A stretch of DNA of 64,000 nt. Origin: Todiramphus chloris collaris (Eukaryota; Chordata; Aves; Coraciiformes; Alcedinidae). Shown piece after piece: positions 9,801 to 18,800 of the stretch. The DNA is taken from NCBI GenBank assembly GCA_025345505.1, contig JANVCC010000077.1:1771656-1835655 (forward strand), given 5' to 3'. The position numbers and the translations under genes were made by a program. The notes under the pieces were generated by a model that ran no database searches, was not told the origin of the DNA, and saw only the letters and a program-made list of their open reading frames with translations. Every line of letters begins with the position of its first letter. The first letter of the stretch is position 1.

Positions 9801-11394
9801 CCCAGGTGGCATTTGGTCTCATCTCACCAATGAAGCTGGTTTCCCCATCCTGCCATTCCCATCAGAGTCCCCCGAGTCCCTAGCCCTCCTCATTCTAACC
9901 CGCAGCCCATCGGGGACATGAGGAGCTCCCACAGCAGTTGGGCCCCACAAGGACTCCTCTCGCACCCTCTGGCCCTCACCCCACAGCCTGACATCCCCTC
10001 ATGGTTGGAAAACCCTTGCTGTGCCACAAGCCCAGCAGGAGGAGTATGAACCGTGCTGCCTGAGTGATGGATGGGGTCCTGTGCCAGGTTTCTGCTGTGA
10101 ACCCAGTGTGCCCCAGCACAACTAGCTGCTTTCATGTCCTCTGGGAAGGATGGCCTTGCTGGGGCAGTCTTGCAGGCTGTCTTGCAGGGGGGCCCTGACC
10201 TTTTTTCTCTGTACCTAGTTATTTTGCCCATCATCATGGAGCGACTGGAGAAATTCCCCTTCATGCAGGTGAGCCCACCCACCCTGCAGTGCCCCAGACC
10301 TGCTCCCAGCCGTCCAGATGCTGGGATGAAATAGGGGGTTGCAGAGCCCGCCTTGCTTTGCCCCTTCATGAGTCACTGGTACACCAAAAGTCTCTCATGC
10401 AACATGGAGAGGCTGTGGGCGGGTGGCAGGGTTGGTGGCACCCCAGAGGTGTTGGGCATTCACCCCCACTGAGGGGACAAGTCTTCCCACACTGTGAGTG
10501 GGGCTTGTGGCGAGGCCAAGGGCTCACTCCTGGCTCTTCCCTTGCAGCGAATCCGGGTTCTCCACGCACCTCTGCAGGTGCTGCTCTGCGGGGGCTTGTA
10601 AGTATCTCGCTGCCTGAACAACTCTGGGTGCCCAGGGCATGGCTCTGAGGGATGCTTGGGGGGAAAAAAAAATCCTTCCCAGCAGGGAACTGCAAAGCTG
10701 CTTTCTTTTCAGCCTGGGGTTTCCCCAGTTACTGGGAGCTGTGGGGCAAGAGCAGCACCTCTTGGGCTGAGAACCCTGTGGCTGGGGGACAGACGGGCTG
10801 CAATCCCCAACACTAACACTCAGCTCTTCTCTCCTGCAGCCTCCTGTTCATGGTGCCGACAGCCTGTGCCCTGTTCCCACAGAGATGGTACATGCCTGAC
10901 TGCTTCCCCCTACTGTGCGGGACCTTGGGAGCCTTTCTCCTCCCCTAGTTCTTCTCTGCGTATCCCAGGAGAAGCAGGATGGGCACCCACCCTTCAACCT
11001 GAGGCAACATGCCTGCCTGTACATGCTGATGCTCCAGGCAGCAGGAGATCATGTGCCTCCCCAGCTCTGCGAGCTCTGTGCTGGGAGCAGTGGGACCCGC
11101 AGCCCCACCGACAGCTATCTGCCCTCTTGTACTGGGAGTGGTGGATGCCAGGGGTGGGGGGTGGGTCTTGACATAAGCCTGCAAGATCCCAGAGACTGCA
11201 GGGGACCTCAGATGACAATGGGGAGGGAGAGTGACCTGAGCATTGGTCAGGGTGGAGGATCGTGTTTCTCAGTGTCTGTCCTCTTTCTCCACAGCTCCCT
11301 TGCGCTGTCGGATCTCGAGCCAGAGCTGCGTGACAGCATCGTGGCCAAGCACAGGGACAAAGTGCCATATGTCTATTTTAACAAGGGACTGTGA
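6675..11394 (+). CDS. SFXN2: Sideroflexin-2, complete gene (11 coding exons)
   Basis: The gene encodes a mitochondrial inner-membrane sideroflexin, a family of serine and amino-acid transporters. SFXN2 has been linked to mitochondrial iron and heme homeostasis. Joined exons give 322 residues ending FNKGL, the same length as mammalian SFXN2. Family landmarks are [14 protein letters not shown] (7-20), FLNITDPRT (27-35), HPDSGEK (79-85; the family motif usually has T where this has S82), [10 protein letters not shown] (131-140), [20 protein letters not shown] (179-198) and HAPLQV (263-268). Hydrophobic segments lie near residues 97-120, 148-166, 179-194, 226-246 and 263-286, consistent with about five membrane spans. 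There is no cleavable presequence, as is usual for carriers of this type. Introns are short (the largest is about 1 kb, 7302-8306, with a MIR-like relic) and all are GT-AG. The start is chosen by family length, with A at -3 and G at +4. Confidence 0.97.
7131..7301 (+). CDS. SFXN2: SFXN2 coding exon 2
   Basis: The acceptor is TTGCAG ending 7130 and the donor GTGAGC at 7302. It completes Arg54 and runs to codon 111. It encodes [19 protein letters not shown], the HPDSGEK signature and the first hydrophobic segment. Confidence 0.97.
7302..8306 (+). other. SFXN2: SFXN2 intron 2
   Basis: The largest SFXN2 intron, about 1 kb, GT-AG. It contains a MIR-like fragment (8117-8184). A 176-codon open frame (7811-8341) runs into exon 3 in the wrong frame and has no recognisable domain. 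Confidence 0.9.
8117..8184 (+). mobile_element. SFXN2: MIR-like SINE fragment in SFXN2 intron 2
   Basis: The order of landmarks follows the MIR consensus: a B-box-like GGGGTCAATTTCTAGC, then TTTGCCACTGGCT, a TTGG remnant and GTGCCTCAGCTTCCC. It is diverged, with indels, so it is an ancient copy. Confidence 0.65.
8307..8405 (+). CDS. SFXN2: SFXN2 coding exon 3
   Basis: The acceptor is CCACAG ending 8306 and the donor GTGAGT at 8406. It encodes [15 protein letters not shown] and [10 protein letters not shown], which are highly conserved in sideroflexins, through two bases of codon 144. Confidence 0.97.
8554..8629 (+). CDS. SFXN2: SFXN2 coding exon 4
   Basis: The acceptor is GTCTAG ending 8553 and the donor GTACGC at 8630. 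It encodes a small-residue-rich hydrophobic helix ([18 protein letters not shown]) and ends in phase 0 after Lys169. Confidence 0.95.
8716..8801 (+). CDS. SFXN2: SFXN2 coding exon 5
   Basis: The acceptor is CCGCAG ending 8715 and the donor GTAAGT at 8802. It encodes RAPPLLARW and then the family hallmark [11 protein letters not shown]. Confidence 0.97.
8802..9487 (+). other. SFXN2: SFXN2 intron 5
   Basis: A GT-AG intron of 686 bases. I see no embedded gene or recognisable repeat. Confidence 0.9.
9488..9548 (+). CDS. SFXN2: SFXN2 coding exon 6
   Basis: The acceptor is CTCCAG ending 9487 and the donor GTGAGT at 9549. It encodes the loop [20 protein letters not shown], matching the hydrophilic loop of SFXN2 in position and length. 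It ends in phase 0. Confidence 0.95.
9620..9686 (+). CDS. SFXN2: SFXN2 coding exon 7
   Basis: The acceptor is TTGCAG ending 9619 and the donor GTGAGT at 9687. It encodes [16 protein letters not shown] and AAPGM, a conserved amphipathic to hydrophobic stretch. Confidence 0.95.
9687..10218 (+). other. SFXN2: SFXN2 intron 7
   Basis: A GT-AG intron of 532 bases. Nothing else is recognised in it. Confidence 0.9.
10219..10268 (+). CDS. SFXN2: SFXN2 coding exon 8
   Basis: The acceptor is ACCTAG ending 10218 and the donor GTGAGC at 10269. It encodes [16 protein letters not shown] and ends in phase 0. It is a short 50-base exon but an unmistakable family match. Confidence 0.95.
10548..10597 (+). CDS. 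SFXN2: SFXN2 coding exon 9
   Basis: The acceptor is TTGCAG ending 10547 and the donor GTAAGT at 10598. It encodes [16 protein letters not shown], the start of the last hydrophobic segment. Confidence 0.95.
10840..10887 (+). CDS. SFXN2: SFXN2 coding exon 10
   Basis: The acceptor is CTGCAG ending 10839 and the donor GTACAT at 10888, a weaker donor than the others. It encodes [16 protein letters not shown], completing the last hydrophobic segment. Confidence 0.93.
10888..11294 (+). other. SFXN2: SFXN2 intron 10
   Basis: A GT-AG intron of 407 bases. Nothing else is recognised in it. Confidence 0.88.
11295..11394 (+). CDS. SFXN2: SFXN2 terminal coding exon 11
   Basis: The acceptor is TCCACAG ending 11294. 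It encodes the soluble tail [15 protein letters not shown] through [10 protein letters not shown], then TGA at 11392-11394. The FNKGL end is typical of the family. Confidence 0.97.
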
Positions 11395-12225
11395 ACACAG
11401 ACTACCTTGGGAGCCACCATACCCTTTCAGCCCCCTGCCACCACTAGCCCCGTGTGTCCTGAGGAGGGTTCAGACGCACAATCCAGACAGATCTGCCCCC
11501 AAAGTCCAGCGCTGTCCCTGCTGCCTCCTTGCCCCAGTTTGTGGCACTTGGGCTTGTCATGAGCCTCCCCGCATCTGCTGCTACCTGTGTCCTCCTGACT
11601 CCCCACAACCCTTTGCTCTGGGCAATGGCTGTACAGCCTGTCTGAGCCTCTTGTGGTCGCTGGGCTTGTCCCCACGAGGCATCAGGCTCACTCCCTCAGG
11701 GCTCAGAGCACAGTCCTACCTCCAAAAGCAGGTATCCCGCCACTGTACCAGGAACCAAACCATGTTGCTGCCTTAAACGACCACAGTGGCCTCTTTCCAA
11801 GAGCTGGATCATGCCTTGGCAGCCAGGAAGGGACCTCTCTGCTCTGCACAAGGAGCACCCCAAAGTCCAGGGACCAAGGCTTGGACCATGCCTTCCTTGC
11901 TCTCAGGTTCAGGTTTTACTCACTTTGCGATTGCCATAATCAAGGAGAAAAACAGCTAATTGTTTTTAAGCTCTGATTTTTGCAATCTGGCCATTCCTCT
12001 GAGCATGAGAGCCAGCTGTCACCATTGTCCTGCACTTTACTGTCCCCATGGTAGGACCAAGGACCTGCAGCTTTTGGGAACAGTCAACTCTGGGTCCCCT
12101 TGGGCAGGGGGAAGGAGACACTGGAGTCACAAAGCTGTAGAGGCATTACTCAGGCTCTGAATAGCAGTGCTGCAGATGACAGAGGAGGGTTGAAAAATAA
12201 AATGGAATGATTTTTAAAAAACAGG
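11395..12225 (+). other. SFXN2: SFXN2 3' UTR
   Basis: This sequence runs from the stop codon to the first strong poly(A) signal. Open frames are incidental. The end is inferred to lie 10-30 bases beyond AATAAA at 12196-12201. Confidence 0.7.
12196..12201 (+). terminator. SFXN2: Poly(A) signal AATAAA (SFXN2)
   Basis: A canonical hexamer about 800 bases after the SFXN2 stop codon, with a GT-rich stretch beginning about 26 bases further on (GCGTGGGTTC). Confidence 0.8.
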
Positions 12226-15200
12226 CGTGGGTTCTATTTTTCGCTGGTCTCAGAGTGCCTGGTTCCCTGGGCAGGGCTGGCAGATGGGTCTCATACCTGC
12301 CTTGAAAGGGAAAGGTGCGGGCTCTGTGAATGACCAGGCACCAGCATGAGGGGCAGTACAGGAGCCAGGAGAAGAAGGAAGACCTGTGAGGCTCTGCAAG
12401 GGCCGCATGAGCCCTGAAACCCTTGAGCATCCCATGCAGCCTTCTCCAAGATGTTCTTGGGGCTGCAAACAGTCCTGATGCAAGTGACAAAGGGAGGTGA
12501 CAGTGCTTTGTTCATGGTAACTCTTGTCTCATCATGGGACTGAAGTGATGACATGGGTGACCCTTCCTACACTCATGGGTGCTCTTTGTCTTCTTGGCCG
12601 AGCAGCATTTGCATGATACTAATCTGTGTCTGCCATGAGGTCTCTCCCACCCCAAAGAAAAGCAGCTTAAGTTTGTTGCAGACTATTTTCAGAGGAGAAA
12701 GGAGCTCCAGAGTTTAGCCAGAGCCCTGGGCTAAAGTGTCTGTCCTCAACCAGCTGTATTCAGGCTCTGCTTTCTGATGAACATCCCTCAGTGGGACAAG
12801 CTTGTTTCTAACCATCCATATGGCTGTGGCTGCTCTGAGAGCTCCATGGTGCAGCAGATGGTCCATGCCCCATTCTCTAGCCAGGGATGCATGCCACATC
12901 CCTGAGGGCAGCAGCATCCTTGCTTCAGCCCCATGCCTAAGTGGAGACATAGGGTCTGCAGCCAAAGGGCTTGCTGGCATTACCAGCTCTGCTCCTACAG
13001 AGAAAGCAGCCAAACTCAAAACATACTTCTTGAAGGGCCAATCTGCATCCACAGCAGGTTAGCTTACGACCAAACTGCAACAGGCAGAGGATAGTGTCTC
13101 CAACCACATGTAGCTACAGCTAGGAAGCTGCACAAGAGCTCTGAAATAGTAGGTCAGCAGAAAGTAGGAAAACGTGTTCAAACTTGTATCTGTTCCCTGA
13201 GCATTATTAAATCACTTGTTAATGTGCAATTAAAATAATAGATAAGCACATGAAACAAAACAGATGTCACTCCTGTTGGGAGTGAGAAGAAGCCACAAGG
13301 AGACATCTCTGCTCTCTGCTTTTCTTAAGCTCCTTAGCTCAAGCTGCTCTTGCCCTATACCCAAAATGGCTCGTGCACTTTCAGAAAGGTACCTGTAGCA
13401 GCCTGGGCTGTGTTTAGGAACATGCTTTGGAGCACGGTGACTCTTTTAAAACGATGTGCCACAGCACCCTAAAACTGCCCTTCTCCTGCACATCACAGCC
13501 ACAGTCTTGCTGTAGACTCTTCCCACACTTGCAGTGCGTGAGGGTCTGGCAGGGCAGGAGACTCTGCAGCCAGTGATGCCACAGTGGCAGCCACCTGAAG
13601 CCAAGGTTGGGAACACTGTGGGAAAGCATCAGTGTTTTGTCACTTTTTTTCCTGTCCCCAGCCACACTGGAGGGGCAGTGGAGCAGGGGATCCTCTGAAG
13701 AGCCATTACCATCTCATGCCAGCTCCTCCCTTCCCTGGGGAGTGAGACATGGTGCAGTTTCTTGTTCTTGGGCAAAGGAAGAGGGTTGCTCTGGGCTTGG
13801 AGGATAGGCAAGCTCACCCTCAAGCTAGACCTCCCCTGGAGCTTATAGCAGTGAATTCGCTTTTGAGATTGACATGGATTTATGCCAGCTGACAGTTTAG
13901 CTCAGCGGGGTTTCTGGGTTGCAGCTGGAATCCCCCCCAGAGGATTCAAGTCATCTCAACAGCTCACATCATTCTATGTCTGGAGATGGTCGCTGCAGCC
14001 AGTGCCTGCCATCAAAACCACCGTACCTACCCAGCCTGCCTTGGTCAATTTGGGCAGCAGAGGGATGGTGGACAGACTGCAGCCAGCAAGTCCCCATGCT
14101 GCCAAAGGTGGCTCTGGCCATCCCTGCCTCTATTTCTCATTGCTGCAAGAGGAAGGAAACGTCATTGCCAGGAGTCAGCACTGGACTCATCTCTGTTTGG
14201 AAGAGCTGCAAGTGTTAATTGTTCTGCATGGATGAGTCACACCTGATCTGGGCTTGTCCAGTGCTCTGGTGCACTCGCCCTGCCTTCTCCCTGCTGTGCT
14301 TCTAATTTCAGGGCTAGCTGGGAACAGGAATAAAACTCCTTTAATAACCGTGCTTGAACAAAATGTCAATGCTCCAGCATGTTTACAACCTCCCTTCACA
14401 CGATAACCAAACAAAAGTTGTCGTGCTGGGCTGCAGCAGAGCCTTGGAAGGATCTGGGGATGCATGGGAGGCTGAGGGTCTCCTCTGAGGCATCAACAGT
14501 CCCAGCAGGCAGGCTTGGCTCACTGCCCCTCACCCAAAGGCTGGTGAACTGTCTGCCTGTGGAGAGAGGAGTGAGAAAGGTGCATGAGCAATGGGTTAAC
14601 ACCTGCCAGCCCACGCCGGTGGCAGGTGGGCGAGCTGATCCAGCGGGATTAGGCGTGCCATGAGTACTGCCCTGATTGAAAAATGCCAGCATATGAGATA
14701 AGCTGCTAAGTCATTTATCTTTTTCTGTTTTGTTTTGGTTTTGTTCTTAACCTGTTATCTGAGCATCTGATAAACCTTGTCATGCCAATCCGGCATGGAG
14801 GCTGCCACTGCCCCAGAAACACAGGCTGTCTTTCCCAAGCCGGGAGTTAGTGCCAATGCACCCACTTCTCCCTGGTGTGCAAGCCCAGGCAAAGGACCGT
14901 GGTGTGGGTACGTGCTGGGACCTGGCCACGGTGCAAGAGCCTCTTCTCCATGCGCTACCATCTCCCCACGGGTCTGGCATCACAGCGTGGTTGCCCACTG
15001 GGCACCTCCAGTCCAGCCCCATGTCCTGCCACCATTTTAGCACCTTCTCCACGTCGAGCTCCCTGGTGTGCCCAGGTCCGGGTGGGTTGTCTGGGTTTGG
15101 CGCTCTGTGGGTGCACTGGGGAGAAGGGATCACGGTAACTGGGTGTGCCCAGGTGACCGGGGGATGAGCTCCTGGCTGCCCCTGGGCTGTCAGGGAGGTC

Positions 15201-15270
15201 ACAGCAGGCCAGACGGTGCTCGTGCACCCCTATTTTGCAGTACCCGGTTCTGCTCCGGGGGTGCAGCAGC
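12226..15270. other. SFXN2-WBP1L intergenic region
   Basis: No exon, RNA gene or clear mobile element is seen. The one structured element is the GATA/NF-E2-like motif cluster at 14696-14773. Open frames reach 140 codons but carry no recognisable domain. Confidence 0.65.
14696..14773. promoter_or_regulatory. GATA / NF-E2-like motif cluster (candidate enhancer)
   Basis: There are four WGATAR motifs in 78 bases: AGATAA at 14696-14701, inverted copies (TTATCT) at 14715-14720 and 14755-14760, and TGATAA at 14768-14773. A MARE/NF-E2-like TGCTAAGTCAT (14704-14714) sits directly between the first two and differs from TGCTGAGTCAT at one base. GATA plus NF-E2 is the classic erythroid enhancer grammar. 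Enhancer activity is inferred. Confidence 0.5.
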
Positions 15271-15850
15271 AAGGGGCAGACCCTGGCTGCCCGTGCAGCC
15301 CGTTCCGCCACTCACAGTATGGCACTGCTCGCCCCGCTCCGGGCCCCCTCCCCGGCGCGCCACACTCAACATGGCAGCTCGCGGGCCCCGCCCCTCTCGG
15401 CCTGCCCCAAGCGACAGCGCTCCGAGCCAATGGGGAGCCGAGCCGCGTGCCGTCCGTCCAGTAGGCGGCCGCCTGGGGCGGGCCGGGGCGCGGGGTGCCC
15501 CCTCGGCTCCCGTCCCGGGCCGCAGTCGGGCTGGGGAGGCGGGGAGCGGGGGGTGGGGGGGATGGCGAGGAGGCTTCGCACCGCCATGGCCTTGCTGCTG
15601 TTCCAGGCCCTGCCCGAGGGGTTGCCTGCCAGCGTGGAGCCTGCCCAGGTAGGAGCTGCTCTGAGGCGGCCGTCTGGGGGGGGTCTGGGGTCGCGCCGTG
15701 CTGGGGGCCGTGTCCCTGAGCGGGGGGCCGGCTGTGGGGGGGCGCGTAGGCCGCGGGGGGACAGCGGAGTGAGCGCCGGGGGCTGTGCTCTCCGGGCTGA
15801 GGGGGTGGCCTTTGGGGTAGGGGGTCAGGCAGGGCTGGCAGGGGTGCGAG
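15270..15850. promoter_or_regulatory. WBP1L: CpG island, WBP1L main promoter
   Basis: A dense CpG zone around WBP1L exon 1a. It contains GCCAAT (15426-15431), GGGGCGGG-type boxes near 15475-15490 and an ACATGGCAGC YY1-like motif near 15369. There is no TATA box. Immediately downstream the plus strand turns strongly G-rich (15650-16350). Confidence 0.8.
15562..15648 (+). CDS. WBP1L: WBP1L exon 1a (signal peptide)
   Basis: The exon encodes MARRLRTAMALLLFQALPEG and nine more residues ending PAQ, then donor GTAGGA at 15649 in phase 0. It parallels the N-terminus of the long WBP1L isoform: basic start, MALLL-QALP core, PxQ end. WBP1L (WW domain binding protein 1-like, OPAL1) is a single-pass membrane adaptor that binds NEDD4-family ligases through PPxY motifs and has been tied to hematopoietic signalling. 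Residues 9-20 form the hydrophobic core of a signal peptide. The frame stays open upstream to 15235 with ATGs at 15235, 15319 and 15430. I chose 15562 by similarity to the known protein start. Confidence 0.9.
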
Positions 15851-18800
15851 CCGGCATGGGCTGGCTGGGGCTCTTGGGGCTGGGGGAAGAGCCTTTTGGG
15901 GGCCCGCCTAAGGTTTAGGAAGCCCCTTTGCCTTAAGTGAGGCTCGGGGAGATGCCTTGAGTTTGGGGGTGCCTGTGTGTGGTGGGGATGGAGAGGTGTA
16001 AGAATCTAGGAATGGGTGGCTGTGCCTCTCCGAGGTGCTTTGTGTGGCAGGGTGGTGGCAGGACGTGGGAGAATGGGGTTGGAAGATGGTTGTTGACGGG
16101 AGATCAGGGGAGAAATGGCTGTAGTGAGGGCAGAAGGCTGGAGCTGGCAGGTGCGCAGGGGCCTGCAGATGGAGGTGCGTGTATCTTCTGGGGATGACAA
16201 CAGGGAGTAAGGTGGCCCGTGAGGAGACGGGGCTGGAAGAGGTTTGGAATGAGTTGAAGGGTGGCCATGGGGCAGCTGGTCAGAGGGCCTGGGTCAGCAG
16301 GGGAATGAGACTTGCATGGTATTTAGCAGGCCGGGTGATCTTGTCCTCCCTCCCATGTGGTGGGGAGGTTTGGTACAAGCCTCCTCTGAGGGAAGGAAGA
16401 GGGAGCATGTCTCAACTGGTATGAGGGCACTGGGCATTGTCTTTCTAGGCTCCTACCGCCTGCTTACTACCTTCTTCTGAAAGGGGTTTTAATGAAGGGT
16501 TTCTACTACCCTGGAAAGGCTTTTAATGGAAGTTGATTCTCTCTTCTTCATCTCTTTACTTTGTTTCTTCTCTGTGCTGCAATGTGTGTCATTTGGATCT
16601 ATAGTGATGTTCTTGGGTCCCCCGCTGTGGATGTCTGTCGACCTCTCCCAACTTGATCTGTATGCTCAGTGTCTCACAGAGAGTGGTGTCCTAGGCCAAG
16701 CAACCTGTGCATGACCGGGATCTTATTGTTCGTGGAGTCAAGTTGTCTTTTTCAGCCTGTGTGGAACACAGATTGAATATGATGATTTCTGATTTGATGT
16801 GGTTTATTACTTCTAAGATACAAATTATAGTTTACATTTGTTGAAGGTCTGATGCAGTGAGATGCTGATCTGTGACTGCAGGTCACAGATGCTGCAGGTC
16901 GCATGGTACTTAATGTCACAGGGGTGCAGATACAGAGTGTCCTTTCTAGAAGGATTCCATTGAAATGTTTCCCAATGCTTCTGACGGAGGAGGAGAAGAG
17001 TTTGTCTATGACTACAGATGTTATTCTCCTTTTGAATTTCCTTCTTCCTTTTCCAGGTGCTGAGAGCACCATCGCCGCTTTAAAGGCCGTATAATTCCCT
17101 GTTGGTAGAGCCATCCCAAATCTCCTTCAGCTGCACCAAGGCTAAGGTTTACTTGTTGCTGCCCTAGGGAGACAGGTGCAGCATTATGTTGAACCATGTT
17201 TTTCTATGTTGTCTCAACTGCTTTTAACAGATTGAAGTTCCAGTGCTTACTCCATTTCATCTGCAAGCTGAGGTACATAAAGGATATACAGTCAGATTTT
17301 GGGTCTGGTTGGCTCTCTGGTTGTTGCGGTATTCCATCTGTGAGCAGTGGTCAAGTGGTAGGATTATCTGTGTAGAAGCTGTGAAGGTCTTCAACCTTAT
17401 AGGTGCTGATAAAAATACCGTACCTGATTTTAAGACTGTGAAAGATGTTCCCTGCCTCGTACAGCTTATACATTAGTCAAGGAGCTGGTAGAAGAAAGGA
17501 GTAGGAAGTAGAAAAAGGAGGAAAAGAAAAAAGAGGAGGGCGTGGAAGCGATCATACAGCAAGGCTGCTTGTGGAGTAGTTGCATACATGGCTTGCGGAT
17601 ATCCTCCCCAGTCAGTGCACCTGAAATAATCCCAGAATAATAAGTCTTGAGTGGTACAATGCAGGAGAGTGGGAAAGAAGAGCTTTGGAGGTCTGTGTTT
17701 TCTTTAGAACACTTGGATACAGATGCATCTTTTACTCATTTCTTTTCATAGTTTGTCTATATAAAACTCTCATGATTTATTTTAGATCTTAAATGTAGAC
17801 TCTGTCTGTCAAAAGGCTGGTATTATCTCACTGCATACTAGAGATTGACAGCTACCCACTCAAAAGTGACAGTGTTAATGTAGGATCTTGAAAATGAGCG
17901 TGTAACAACTTTGTCTGCTTTGGCATTGCCTTGGAGCCTGATTTCCTCAGAGCTGACAGGCTTGTAGAGAAGAACTGCAGTGGGACAGTGCTGGACTTTG
18001 AAGATACTGGCACCAAAGGTTCCTGTGTTTCTAGCTCAAACCCTGACAGCATTTGCTTCTTGTCCTCTCCAGACTGTTGCTGCCCCAGCTGCCTCTTGTG
18101 CCTGCTGCCTACTTCCACCTACCTTGCTAACGTTTCCCATGCCCTGCTTGCTTCTGCTGTCAGGGAGAGCTTGTTGTTTGGGGTCCACGTCTCCTCACCT
18201 GTAAAAACTGTCCCACAAATACAGTGGTCTCAGGCTGGGAGGAGCTGCAGGAAATGTGTCCTCTAAATAATTCCGGAGGTGGAGCTGTACTGCCTAGCCA
18301 CACTGAACAAACATTCCCGAGAACACACTGTACTCTGCAGGAGGGTCTGATCTTTCAGGTTAAAATAAGTCCAGGCTGCCTAGGATCCTCAAAGACCTTT
18401 CTTTTAACTAAGACTTGTTTGGTGTGGTGAATGGAGGAGAATGAAGATGATTATCTCGTCACCATCCTGAGTCCAAGTTGTTTAACTGTCTCCATGAGTA
18501 TTCACTGCAGTTTCACTTGTAATCAGAGTACAACGCTCTGTTAACTGGAGCTGAAGCATTTATCAGTAGATTACAGGCAGAAGTATTGCCATTATGTAAT
18601 AAGTTCAGGATAAACGTCACAGGAAGAGGAAATCTAGCTATGTTCAGTTGCTACTGCAGGTGTATAGCCTTAGCTGCACACCTTAGTTGGGCTCTCCCAT
18701 CTCAGTCTAAAGGAGAAGGAAGAGAGAAAATAAGAGATTGATATATTTGTAAATGACCATGATCAAATTTGTAATGAAAAACTTTGAACATTAGTCGATT

